Notes under the pieces: model-generated
The model's input: the letters and a program-made list of their open reading frames with translations, nothing else
Databases searched by the model: none
What the model was told of the DNA's origin: nothing
Assembly: GCF_002154505.1 (NCBI RefSeq)
Contig: NZ_MUBM01000272.1
Location: 1 to 64,000, forward strand
Length of the DNA: 64,000 nt
Reading direction: 5' to 3'
DNA from: Streptomyces carpinensis
GTDB lineage: Bacteria; Actinomycetota; Actinomycetes; Streptomycetales; Streptomycetaceae
Part shown: piece by piece, positions 34,530 through 42,575 of the stretch
How positions within the stretch are numbered: the stretch's first letter is position 1
Layout: each line of letters begins with the position of its first letter
Program-made: the position numbers and the translations under genes

Positions 34530-34928
34530 CTAGGCCGCCAGGGCCTTCCTGCGCAGCAGAGAGGCCAGCGCGGCGGCGAACTCCACCGGCTCCACCGGCA
34601 GGGTCACGGCCGCGTCCGCGCGGCTCCACGTCGCCAGCCACGCGTCCTGAGGCCGCCCGATGAGCAGCAGCACCGGAGGGCAGTGGAAGATCTCGTCCTT
34701 GATCTGCCGGCACACCCCCATGCCACCCATGGGCACGGCCTCGCCGTCCAGGACGCAGACGTCGATCCCGCCCCGGTCGAGCTCCCGGAGTACGGCCGCG
34801 GGGGTGGCGCACTCCACGAACTCCACGACCGGCGCGTCCTGTGCCGGCCTCCGGCCGGTGGCCAACCGCACCTGCTCCCTGGTGTTGGCGTCGTCGCTGT
34901 AGACCAGCACCGTGGCGGTCGCCTGCAT
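34530..34928 (-). CDS. Stand-alone degenerate receiver-domain protein
   Basis: A 132-residue protein with only a response-regulator receiver fold. It retains the acidic pair (YSDDANTREQ, Asp12/Asp13) and a candidate phospho-acceptor Asp61 (VCVLDGEAV). The conserved lysine before the late proline is replaced (VTLPVEP), so normal phosphorylation chemistry is doubtful. No output domain is present. ATG 34928 has the ideal site GGAGGAACA directly upstream. It lies on the opposite strand inside the oxidase/bcc gene group, between the L,D-transpeptidase and ctaE. Role unknown. Confidence 0.82.
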   Translation of the reverse strand: MQATATVLVYSDDANTREQVRLATGRRPAQDAPVVEFVECATPAAVLRELDRGGIDVCVLDGEAVPMGGMGVCRQIKDEIFHCPPVLLLIGRPQDAWLATWSRADAAVTLPVEPVEFAAALASLLRRKALAA

Positions 34929-35113
34929 TGTTCCTCCACGCATCTTGAGAAGGCTCAGCATTGGTCGGGAACTTCCGGGTACCGATGGCGCGGATGCTAC
35001 TCCCTTCAACTCCTGGTCAACACCGCCTGGAACACCTCTTCGATGGGCCATACGGGCTGGGCACACCCCACAGACACTCCGAACGGCACCCCCCGGAGTG
35101 AGGGCGGGATAAG

Positions 35114-35134
35114 CGACCGACATAATGTCGGTCG
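35114..35134 (+). promoter_or_regulatory. Palindrome over the ctaE start with possible -10 box
   Basis: CGACCGACAT and ATGTCGGTCG are perfect 10-bp arms flanking one base; the right arm includes the annotated ATG (35125). CATAAT within it (35121-35126) could be a -10 box placing the transcript start at about GTG 35134. Confidence 0.45.
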
Positions 35135-35745
35135 TGGCGACAGCAACGACAGTAGAAACCGGGCACGCGCACCCGTCGGTCAACCGGCCGAACCTCACCA
35201 GCGTCGGAACCATCATCTGGCTGAGTTCCGAGCTGATGTTCTTCGCGGCCCTCTTCGCGATGTACTTCACCCTGCGATCGGTGACGGGACCCGATCACTG
35301 GAAGACGATGGCGGACCATCTCAACGTCCCCTTCTCTTCGGCGAACACCACGATCCTGGTGCTCTCCTCGCTCACCTGCCAGCTCGGCGTGTTCGCCGCC
35401 GAGCGCGGTGACGTGAAGAAGCTCAGGGGCTGGTTCATCGTCACCTTCATCATGGGTGCGATCTTCATCGGCGGTCAGATCTACGAGTACACGAGCCTGG
35501 TGAAGGAGGACGGGATCTCCCTGTCCTCCGACCCGTACGGCTCGGTGTTCTACCTGACCACCGGCTTCCACGGCCTGCACGTGACGGGCGGTCTCATCGC
35601 CTTCCTGCTGGTCCTCGGCCGCACCTACGCGGCCCGGAGGTTCACCCACGAGCAGGCGACCGCGGCCATCGTCGTGTCCTACTACTGGCACTTCGTCGAT
35701 GTCGTCTGGATCGGCCTCTTCGCCACGATCTACCTGATCAAGTAG
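35125..35745 (+). CDS. ctaE: Cytochrome c oxidase subunit III
   Basis: Membrane subunit of the aa3 oxidase, 206 residues with five predicted helices. It shows family features [23 protein letters not shown] and the C-terminal [14 protein letters not shown]. It stabilises the oxidase and joins it to the bcc complex. No Shine-Dalgarno precedes ATG 35125, and GTG 35134 (giving [15 protein letters not shown]) is a good alternative if the message is leaderless. It heads a run with qcrC 61 bp downstream, then qcrA and qcrB. Confidence 0.95.
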   Translation: MSVVATATTVETGHAHPSVNRPNLTSVGTIIWLSSELMFFAALFAMYFTLRSVTGPDHWKTMADHLNVPFSSANTTILVLSSLTCQLGVFAAERGDVKKLRGWFIVTFIMGAIFIGGQIYEYTSLVKEDGISLSSDPYGSVFYLTTGFHGLHVTGGLIAFLLVLGRTYAARRFTHEQATAAIVVSYYWHFVDVVWIGLFATIYLIK

Positions 35746-35806
35746 CCGACGAACCGATCCAAGTCCGCAAGCATCGACGCAGAAGATCCTGACACCGGGG
35801 TAATCC

Positions 35807-36616
35807 GTGAAAAAGCTCTCCGCACGACGACGCCATCCGCTGGCGGCGGTCGTCGTCCTACTTCTCGCGCTGGCGGCCACGGGGGGGCTGTACACCGCGT
35901 TCGCGCCCGCGAGCAAGGCGAAGGCCGACGACTCCGCCCAGTCCCTCACCATCGAGGAGGGCAAGAAGCTCTACGAGGTCGGCTGCGCCAGCTGCCACGG
36001 CACCGGTGGTCAGGGCACCACTGACGGTCCCTCCCTGGTGGGCGTGGGCGCCGCGGCAGTCGACTTCCAGGTCGGTACGGGCCGCATGCCGGCCCAGCAG
36101 CCGGGCGCGCAGATCCCGCGCAAGAAGGTCATCTACAGCCAGGCCGAGATCGACCAGCTGGCGGCCTACATCGCCTCCCTGGGCGCCGGCCCGAACGTGC
36201 CGACGAAGAACCAGTACAGCCCGGAGGGCGCGGACATCGCCAAGGGCGGCGAGCTGTTCCGCACCAACTGCGCGCAGTGCCACAACTTCACCGGTAAGGG
36301 TGGTGCCCTCACGCACGGCAAGTTCGCCCCGGACCTCGAGGGCGTCGCGCCGAAGCACATCTACGAGGCCATGCAGACCGGCCCGCAGAACATGCCCTCC
36401 TTCCCCGACACCACGCTGTCGTCGAAGAACAAGAAGGACATCATCGCGTACCTGAACGCGGTCAACAGCGACGAGACGCAGAACCCCGGCGGTCTGGAGC
36501 TGGGCGGCCTCGGGCCGGTCAGTGAGGGTCTGTTCGCGTGGATCTTCGGGCTCGGCGCGCTGATCGCCGTCGCCGTGTGGGTCGCCGCCCGGACCGCAAA
36601 GGCCAAGAAGTCATGA
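35807..36616 (+). CDS. qcrC: Cytochrome bcc complex, diheme cytochrome c subunit
   Basis: Membrane-anchored diheme c-type cytochrome of 269 residues that wires the bc complex directly to the oxidase, replacing soluble cytochrome c. An N-terminal signal anchor (about residues 10-32) precedes two heme sites, CASCH near residue 60 and CAQCH near residue 155, with distal methionines in GRMPA and NMPSFP. A C-terminal anchor helix ends in a basic tail. GTG 35807 gives MKKLSARRRHPLAA. Its stop overlaps the qcrA ATG. Confidence 0.96.
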   Translation: MKKLSARRRHPLAAVVVLLLALAATGGLYTAFAPASKAKADDSAQSLTIEEGKKLYEVGCASCHGTGGQGTTDGPSLVGVGAAAVDFQVGTGRMPAQQPGAQIPRKKVIYSQAEIDQLAAYIASLGAGPNVPTKNQYSPEGADIAKGGELFRTNCAQCHNFTGKGGALTHGKFAPDLEGVAPKHIYEAMQTGPQNMPSFPDTTLSSKNKKDIIAYLNAVNSDETQNPGGLELGGLGPVSEGLFAWIFGLGALIAVAVWVAARTAKAKKS

Positions 36617-37671
36617 GTAGCCAAGACATTCCAGAAGAGAACCTGCCCGCAGAGCAGGACGCGGCGCACGGCGCCGTAGGCGTGGCGGACGAGAAGAACC
36701 CGTTCGCCGACCCGGGCCTGCCGCCCCACGAGCACCGGATCCAGGACATCGACGAGCGGGCCGCCAAGCGGTCCGAGCGCGCCGTCGCCCTGCTGTTCAC
36801 GGTGTCGATGCTGGCCACCATCGGCTTCATCGCCTCCTACGTGGCGATCCCGAACGACAAGTCGATCTACGTCTTCCCGATCGGGCACCTCAGCGCGATG
36901 AACTTCGCGCTGGGCCTGACCCTCGGCGTGGCGCTGTTCTGCATCGGCGCGGGCGCGGTCCACTGGGCCCGCACCCTGATGTCCGACGCGGAGATCGCCG
37001 ACGAGCGTCACCCGATCGAGGCGTCCCCCGAGGTCCGCGCCAAGGTCCACGCCGACTTCAAGCAGGGCGCCAAGGAGTCCGCGATCGGCCGCCGTCCGCT
37101 GATCCGCAACACCATGCTGGGTGCGCTGACGCTGGTGCCGCTGTCCGGCCTGTTCCTGCTGCGCGACCTGGGCCCGCTGCCCAAGGAGACGCTCCGCCAC
37201 ACGCTGTGGGCCAAGGGCAAGCGCCTGGTCAACATGAACACCAACCTGCCGCTGCGTCCCGAGGATGTCGCCGTCGGTTCGCTCACCTTCGCCAAGCCCG
37301 ACGGCCTGGAGGAGACGAACGAGGACTTCCAGACCGAGATCGCCAAGGCGGCCCTGATGATCGTCCGGCTGCAGCCGGACAACATCAAGGACAAGCGCGA
37401 GCTGGAGTGGTCGCACCAGGGCATCGTGGCGTACTCCAAGATCTGCACCCACGTCGGCTGCCCGATCTCCCTGTACGAGCAGCAGACGCACCACGTGCTG
37501 TGCCCGTGCCACCAGTCCACCTTCGACCTCTCCGACGGTGCCCGAGTGATCTTCGGCCCCGCCGGTCACGCCCTGCCGCAGCTGCGCATCGGCGTGGACA
37601 GCGAGGGTTACCTCCAGGCGCTCGGCGACTTCGAGGAGCCCGTCGGTCCTGCATTCTGGGAGCGCGGATGA
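36613..37671 (+). CDS. qcrA: Cytochrome bcc complex, Rieske iron-sulfur subunit
   Basis: Rieske subunit of the menaquinol:cytochrome c reductase, 352 residues. It has an extended N-terminal region with three predicted helices (about residues 60-80, 95-120 and 160-180), the actinobacterial form. The [2Fe-2S] ligand motifs are CTHVGC near residue 278 and CPCHQS near residue 297. ATG 36613 overlaps the qcrC stop and its stop overlaps the qcrB ATG, so all three are translationally coupled. Confidence 0.96.
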   Translation: MSSQDIPEENLPAEQDAAHGAVGVADEKNPFADPGLPPHEHRIQDIDERAAKRSERAVALLFTVSMLATIGFIASYVAIPNDKSIYVFPIGHLSAMNFALGLTLGVALFCIGAGAVHWARTLMSDAEIADERHPIEASPEVRAKVHADFKQGAKESAIGRRPLIRNTMLGALTLVPLSGLFLLRDLGPLPKETLRHTLWAKGKRLVNMNTNLPLRPEDVAVGSLTFAKPDGLEETNEDFQTEIAKAALMIVRLQPDNIKDKRELEWSHQGIVAYSKICTHVGCPISLYEQQTHHVLCPCHQSTFDLSDGARVIFGPAGHALPQLRIGVDSEGYLQALGDFEEPVGPAFWERG

Positions 37672-39305
37672 GTACTACAGCGAGCAACACGACCCGCTCG
37701 CGCGGGAAGGAACCGGCCGGCGAGAAGGTCGCCGACTGGGTCGACGGCCGGCTGGGCATCTACAGCCTGGCCAAGGCGAACATGCGCAAGATCTTCCCCG
37801 ACCACTGGTCGTTCATGTTGGGTGAGGTCTGCCTCTACAGCTTCCTGATCATCATCCTCACGGGTGTGTATCTGACGCTGTTCTTCCACCCGTCGATGAA
37901 CGAGGTGGTGTACCACGGCAGCTACGTCCCGCTCCAGGGACAGCTGATGAGCGAGGCGTTCAACTCGACCCTGCACATCTCCTTCGAGGTGCGCGGTGGT
38001 CTGCTCATCCGGCAGATCCACCACTGGGCCGCGCTGATCTTCCTGGCCGGCATGTTCGTGCACATGATGCGTGTGTTCTTCACCGGCGCGTTCCGCAAGC
38101 CGCGTGAGATCAACTGGATGTTCGGCTTCCTGCTGTTCGTCCTGGGCATGTTCACCGGCTTCACCGGCTACTCGCTCCCGGACGACCTGCTCTCCGGCAC
38201 CGGTGTCCGCTTCATGGAGGGCGCGATCCTGTCCGTGCCGATCATCGGCACGTACATCTCGTACTTCCTCTTCGGCGGCGAGTTCCCCGGTCACGACTTC
38301 GTGGCCCGGTTCTACTCGATCCACATCCTGCTGCTGCCGGGCATCATGCTCGGCCTGGTGGTCGGCCACCTGATCCTGGTCTTCTACCACAAGCACACGC
38401 AGTTCGCGGGTCCCGGAAAGACCAACAACAACGTCGTCGGCATGCCGTTGCTGCCGGTCTACATGGCCAAGGCCGGAGGCTTCTTCTTCCTGGTCTTCGG
38501 TGCCATCACGGCCGTCGCGGCGATCGCGCAGATCAACCCGATCTGGGCGATCGGCCCCTACCGTCCGGACCAGGTGTCCACCGGCGCCCAGCCGGACTGG
38601 TACATGGGCTTCTCCGAGGGCCTGATCCGTACGATGCCGGGCTGGGAGATCAACTTCGCGGGCCACACGCTCGTGCTGGGTGTGTTCATCCCTCTGATGA
38701 TCTTCCCGCTGGTGCTGGTCGCGATCGCGGTCTACCCGTTCCTCGAGGCCTGGGTCACCGGGGACCGGCGCGAGCACCACATCCTGGACCGCCCGCGCAA
38801 CGTCCCGACCCGTACCGCCTTCGGTGCCGCCTGGATCGCCTGGTACTTCGTACTGCTGGTCGGCGGTGGAAACGACCTGTGGGCCACCCACTTCCACCTG
38901 TCGATCAACGCCATCACCTGGTTCGTCCGTATCGGGTTCTTCGTGGTGCCGGTGCTCACGTTCGTCGTCACCAAGAGGATCTGCCTCGGCCTGCAGCGCC
39001 GGGACAAGGACAAGGTGCTGCACGGCCGTGAGTCGGGCATCATCAAGCGCCTGCCGCACGGTGAGTTCATCGAGGTGCACGAGCCGCTCAGCCAGGAGCA
39101 GCTGTACACGCTCACGGCCCACCACCAGTACGAGCCGGTCGAGATCGGCCCGACGGTCGACGAGAACGGCGTCGAGCGCAAGGTCGGGGGCACGCAGAAG
39201 CTGCGCGCCAAGCTCAGCAGCGCGTACTACGGCGAGGACGGCCAGATCTCGAAGCCGACCGTCGAGGAGTACAAGGAGATCACGAGCGGCCACGGCCACC
39301 ACTGA
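37668..39305 (+). CDS. qcrB: Cytochrome bcc complex, cytochrome b subunit
   Basis: Diheme b-type subunit that holds the quinol sites, 545 residues with eight to nine helices. The heme ligand histidines appear in IRQIHHWAALIF/FVHMMRVF and in FYSIHILLLPG/VVGHLILVFYHKH; the Qo-site PDWY motif is present as PDWYMGF. A long hydrophilic C-terminal tail (about 120 residues) is typical of actinobacteria. It is the last gene of the coupled qcrCAB group and is followed by a strong terminator. Confidence 0.96.
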   Translation: MSTTASNTTRSRGKEPAGEKVADWVDGRLGIYSLAKANMRKIFPDHWSFMLGEVCLYSFLIIILTGVYLTLFFHPSMNEVVYHGSYVPLQGQLMSEAFNSTLHISFEVRGGLLIRQIHHWAALIFLAGMFVHMMRVFFTGAFRKPREINWMFGFLLFVLGMFTGFTGYSLPDDLLSGTGVRFMEGAILSVPIIGTYISYFLFGGEFPGHDFVARFYSIHILLLPGIMLGLVVGHLILVFYHKHTQFAGPGKTNNNVVGMPLLPVYMAKAGGFFFLVFGAITAVAAIAQINPIWAIGPYRPDQVSTGAQPDWYMGFSEGLIRTMPGWEINFAGHTLVLGVFIPLMIFPLVLVAIAVYPFLEAWVTGDRREHHILDRPRNVPTRTAFGAAWIAWYFVLLVGGGNDLWATHFHLSINAITWFVRIGFFVVPVLTFVVTKRICLGLQRRDKDKVLHGRESGIIKRLPHGEFIEVHEPLSQEQLYTLTAHHQYEPVEIGPTVDENGVERKVGGTQKLRAKLSSAYYGEDGQISKPTVEEYKEITSGHGHH

Positions 39306-39335
39306 TCACTGATTCGAGCGTCGCCACGCCACGGT

Positions 39336-39372
39336 CGAAGGGCCCCGTCCGAACCCCGGACGGGGCCCTTCG
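39336..39372 (+). terminator. Terminator of the ctaE-qcrCAB transcript
   Basis: A 16-bp perfect stem (39336-39351 with 39357-39372; CGAAGGGCCCCGTCCG) with a 5-nt loop, 30 bp beyond the qcrB stop. Confidence 0.88.
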
Positions 39373-39459
39373 CCGTGCCCGTGGGCTGGATAGGGTGGAG
39401 GCGTTCGAGACCTGAAGTCCCGCAGTCCGGGACACCCGACCCACACCCAGGAGCGGCAT

Positions 39460-40524
39460 ATGAGCGCTGTGAACCCCGCTGGAGGCGACACCGCGGCGGG
39501 CCGTTCCTGGCCCCGGGTGCTGAACGGACTGCTGGAGGGCCGGAACCTGGCCGCCGACGACACCGCCTGGGCCATGGACCGGATCATGGCCGGTGAGGCG
39601 ACGGACGCGCAGATCGCCGGCTTCGCGGTGGCACTGCGGGCCAAGGGCGCGACCGTCGAGGAGATCACCGGGCTCGTCCGCACGATGTACGAGCACGCGA
39701 ACGTGATCGAGGTGCCGGGCGCCACCGTCGACATCGTCGGCACGGGTGGCGACGGCGCGAAGACGGTGAACATCTCCACCATGTCGTCGATCGTCGTCGC
39801 CGGCACCGGCGCGAAGGTCGTCAAGCACGGCAACCGGGCCGCGTCCTCCGCCTCCGGGGCGTCGGACGTGCTGGAGAAGCTGGGCGTCAACCTCGATCTG
39901 AGCCCGCAACGGGTGGTGGAAGTCGCCGAGGAGGCCGGGATCACCTTCTGCTTTGCGGTGAAGTTCCACCCGGCACTGCGCCATGTGGGCGCCGCCCGCG
40001 GGCAGTTGGGGATCCGCACGGTGTTCAACCTGCTCGGTCCGCTGACCAACCCGGCGAAGGTGAGGGCGCAGGCGGTCGGTGTCGCCGTGGCGCACGAGGC
40101 GCCGATCGTGGCGGGCGTCTTCGCCGAGCGCGGCAACTCCTCCCTGGTCTTCCGGGGCGACGACGGCCTCGACGAGCTGACCACCACCGCGACCTCGCGG
40201 GTGTGGGTGGTCCGGGACGGCAAGGTCACCGAGGAGGCCTTCGACCCGCGGGAGGTGGGCATCGACCTGGTGCCGGTGGAGGCACTGCGCGGCGCCGACG
40301 CCTCGTACAACGCGGAGGTCGCCCGGCGCCTGCTGGATGGCGAGCAGGGCCCCGTACGGGACGCCGTCCTGCTGAACTCGGCGGCGGCCCTGGTGGCCCT
40401 CGAACCGGGTCCGGGGACGCTGGTGGAGCAGATCGGCGCCGGCATGGAGCAGGCGGCGGAGTCGATCGACTCCGGTGCGGCCAGGCGCACGCTGGAGCGC
40501 TGGGTGGCGGCCAGCAACGCCTGA
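39460..40524 (+). CDS. trpD: Anthranilate phosphoribosyltransferase
   Basis: Second step of tryptophan synthesis: transfers phosphoribose from PRPP to anthranilate. The 354-residue product has the PRPP-binding motif [17 protein letters not shown], the [18 protein letters not shown] stretch and the late LLGPLTNPA. No other trp genes are adjacent, as is usual for one of the trpD loci in Streptomyces. ATG 39460 has CAGGAG 6 nt upstream. Upstream it is insulated by the qcrB terminator; downstream lies the riboswitch promoter. Confidence 0.95.
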   Translation: MSAVNPAGGDTAAGRSWPRVLNGLLEGRNLAADDTAWAMDRIMAGEATDAQIAGFAVALRAKGATVEEITGLVRTMYEHANVIEVPGATVDIVGTGGDGAKTVNISTMSSIVVAGTGAKVVKHGNRAASSASGASDVLEKLGVNLDLSPQRVVEVAEEAGITFCFAVKFHPALRHVGAARGQLGIRTVFNLLGPLTNPAKVRAQAVGVAVAHEAPIVAGVFAERGNSSLVFRGDDGLDELTTTATSRVWVVRDGKVTEEAFDPREVGIDLVPVEALRGADASYNAEVARRLLDGEQGPVRDAVLLNSAAALVALEPGPGTLVEQIGAGMEQAAESIDSGAARRTLERWVAASNA

Positions 40525-40571
40525 ATCCCATGGGGCGAGAGGCGGAGCGCGGTCCACGATCCGGACCGCGC

Positions 40572-40602
40572 TTGCGCGCCGAAGATCGTATGGCAAGATA
40601 CT
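40572..40602 (+). promoter_or_regulatory. Candidate promoter of the riboswitch transcript
   Basis: TTGCGC (40572-40577) and GATACT (40597-40602) are separated by 19 bp. The predicted start, near 40609, coincides with the first base of the riboswitch core. Confidence 0.4.
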
Positions 40603-40608
40603 GAACCA

Positions 40609-40750
40609 GGTCATGAGTGACAGCCATGTGGCCCCGGCCGGCTGTCCGGCAACCCTCCGTCCGTGGCGGGGTGCCCCGGGTGAGGACCAGGCCGTAGGCA
40701 GCGAGGTCTACGGCAAGCGCGGACCCCTCGCGAAACCAGGGGTCCTGGTC
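40609..40750 (+). promoter_or_regulatory. SAM-IV riboswitch
   Basis: The leader begins GGTCATGAGTGACAGCC. It contains CCGGCAACCCTCC and GGCGGGGTGCCCCGGGTGA, closes with GGACC (40684-40688) pairing back to GGTC, and then has a GCCGTAG/CTACGGC hairpin (40691-40714). This matches the SAM-IV (SAM-I-like) aptamer known from Actinomycetales, as I recall it. A GGACCCC/GGGGTCC hairpin (40721-40745) follows and could be the expression platform. S-adenosylmethionine binding would be expected to repress the class-V aminotransferase gene. Confidence 0.85.
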
Positions 40751-40767
40751 GTACGAGGGAGCCTTCC

Positions 40768-40788
40768 GTGAGCAAGCGAATGCGCTAG
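40768..40788 (+). CDS. Six-codon ORF behind the SAM-IV aptamer
   Basis: GTG AGC AAG CGA ATG CGC TAG encodes MSKRMR. GAGGGAG lies 6-7 nt upstream, a better ribosome-binding site than most genes here have. It sits between the aptamer and the aminotransferase start 100 bp downstream. It may be a leader peptide through which the riboswitch acts. Confidence 0.4.
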   Translation: MSKRMR

Positions 40789-40889
40789 GGCCGCAGAGCC
40801 CCGCCTCCGCATCCCCTTTTCACCTTCACCCACGCTCGAGCCGTGTCCGCTCGCGTGGTGATTCCGCCTGCTTTCACGGGAGTTCACCC

Positions 40890-42251
40890 ATGTCCGTCTC
40901 CACCATCGCCGCCGACCAGTCCGTCTGTGCCCCGCTGCCCGTTCTGGGCCGAGATGTCACCGTGCCGCTCGTGACCGGTGGCGAGGTCGCCTACGCCGCC
41001 CTCGACTACGCGGCCAGCGCTCCCGCGCTGCAGCGCGTCTGGGACGACGTGGCGGCGTACGCGCCGTACTACGGCAGCGTCCACCGGGGCGCCGGCTACC
41101 TCTCGCAGCTGTCCACGGACCTGTTCGAGAACGCGCGCCGGACGGTCGCCGAGTTCCTCGGCTGCCGGGCGGGGGACCAGGTGGTGTTCACCCGGTCCAC
41201 CACCGACTCCCTGAACCTGCTGGCCCGCGCGATCCCCGCCGACTGCCGGGTGTTCGTCTTCGAGACCGAGCACCACGCCTCGCTGCTGCCCTGGCGGGAC
41301 GCGCAGGTGACGTACCTCGACGCCCCGCGCACCCCGGAGCAGGCCGTGGCGATCCTGGAGCGGGCCCTCGCGGACCGTGAGCCGCACGGCCCGGCCCTGG
41401 TCTGCGTCACCGGCGCCTCCAACGTCACCGGCGAGCTGTGGCCCGTACGGGAGCTGGCCGCCGCCGCCCACGCCCACGGTGCCCGGATCGTCCTGGACGC
41501 CGCCCAGCTCGCCCCGCACCACCCGGTGTCGGTCACGGACCTCGACGTCGACTGGGTCGCCTTCTCCGGCCACAAGCTCTACGCTCCGTTCGGCTCCGGG
41601 GTACTGGCGGGCCGTGCCGACTGGCTGCGCCGGGCCGAGCCGTACCTGGCGGGCGGCGGCGCGAGCCGCCGGGTCACGCGGCGCACCGACGGGGGAGTGG
41701 ACGTGGAGTGGCACGACAGCGCCGCCCGCCACGAGGCCGGCTCCCCGAACGTCATCGGCGCCTACTCGATCGCCTCGGCCTGCAAGGCGCTGACCGAGGC
41801 CGGCTTCGACACGCTGGTGGCCCGCGAGCGGTACCTGATCCGCAAGGTGAGGGAGGGGCTGGCCGGCGTCCCCGAGGTGAAGATCCTCTCCCTGTTCGGG
41901 GACGACGCCCCGCGCGTCGGCGTGATCTCCTTCGTCGTGGAGGGCTGGAACAGCTCCCACTTCGCCGCCGCGCTGTCCGCGGAGTACGGCATCGGCGTGC
42001 GCGACGGGCTGTTCTGTGCTCACCCGCTGGTTCGCACCCTGCTCGGCAGCGACGCGCAGACCCAGGGCGAGTGCGGCGCCCCCGAGGCCGCACCCGGCGA
42101 GAAGTCCCTCAACGCCATCCGGGTCAGCTTCGGCGCGGGCACGCCCGACGAGCACGTGGAGCGGTTCGTGACGGCGGTGCGGGAACTGGTGCGGGACGGC
42201 GCGAAGTGGCAGTACCGCACGGAGGACGGCCGCTGCGTACCGGCGGTGTGA
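40890..42251 (+). CDS. SAM-riboswitch-controlled class-V aminotransferase / cysteine desulfurase-like protein
   Basis: PLP enzyme of 453 residues in the cysteine desulfurase/selenocysteine lyase group. Motifs are FTRSTTDSLNLLARAIP, ETEHHASLLPW, CVTGASNVTGE, VLDAAQLAPH and the Schiff-base lysine in FSGHKLYAPFGSG. The late segment RDGLFCAHPLV places a cysteine where desulfurases have their catalytic one. Control by a SAM aptamer points to a role in sulfur amino acid metabolism; the exact substrate is not known. ATG 40890 has GGGAG 7 nt upstream. Confidence 0.88.
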   Translation: MSVSTIAADQSVCAPLPVLGRDVTVPLVTGGEVAYAALDYAASAPALQRVWDDVAAYAPYYGSVHRGAGYLSQLSTDLFENARRTVAEFLGCRAGDQVVFTRSTTDSLNLLARAIPADCRVFVFETEHHASLLPWRDAQVTYLDAPRTPEQAVAILERALADREPHGPALVCVTGASNVTGELWPVRELAAAAHAHGARIVLDAAQLAPHHPVSVTDLDVDWVAFSGHKLYAPFGSGVLAGRADWLRRAEPYLAGGGASRRVTRRTDGGVDVEWHDSAARHEAGSPNVIGAYSIASACKALTEAGFDTLVARERYLIRKVREGLAGVPEVKILSLFGDDAPRVGVISFVVEGWNSSHFAAALSAEYGIGVRDGLFCAHPLVRTLLGSDAQTQGECGAPEAAPGEKSLNAIRVSFGAGTPDEHVERFVTAVRELVRDGAKWQYRTEDGRCVPAV

Positions 42252-42293
42252 CCCCGGGGGAATCCCTTGGGAGGCGGTGTTCGAGCGATCGGG

Positions 42294-42575
42294 TCAGGAG
42301 TCCAGCCCGATGGCGAACGCCGCCTCCAGGTCGTGCTGCGAATACGTGCGGAAGGCGACGTGCGTGTCCGTGGCCTCCACCCCGGGGATCTTGCTGATCC
42401 GCCCGGGGATGATCTCCGCCAGGTCCTCGTGCTGCCGCACCCGGACCATGGCGATCAGGTCGTACGTCCCCGTGACGGAGAAGACCTCGCTCACGCTCTC
42501 CAGCGAGGCGATCCGCTCGGCGATCTCGGGGATCCGGTCCACGCTGGTCTTGATGAGGACGATCGCGGTGATCAC
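42294..42575 (-). CDS. Lrp/AsnC ligand-binding domain protein lacking a DNA-binding domain
   Basis: A 93-residue protein that is only the AsnC_trans_reg (RAM) domain: MITAIVLIKTSVDRIPEIAE with SVTGTYDLIAMVRVR and KIPGVEATDTHVAF. The helix-turn-helix of full Lrp proteins is absent. Such stand-alone RAM proteins bind amino acids and may modulate other Lrp regulators or enzymes. GTG 42575 overlaps the rhomboid stop (GTGA), indicating translational coupling; GAGGGAGAG lies upstream. It converges on the riboswitch-controlled aminotransferase gene. Confidence 0.88.
   Translation of the reverse strand: MITAIVLIKTSVDRIPEIAERIASLESVSEVFSVTGTYDLIAMVRVRQHEDLAEIIPGRISKIPGVEATDTHVAFRTYSQHDLEAAFAIGLDS

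Noticed and set aside
40572-40800. SAM-I or SAM-II riboswitch
   Set aside because: The order of conserved blocks (GGTCATGAGTG, CCGGCAACCCTCC, GGGGTGCCCCGGGTGA) fits SAM-IV better than SAM-I or SAM-II.
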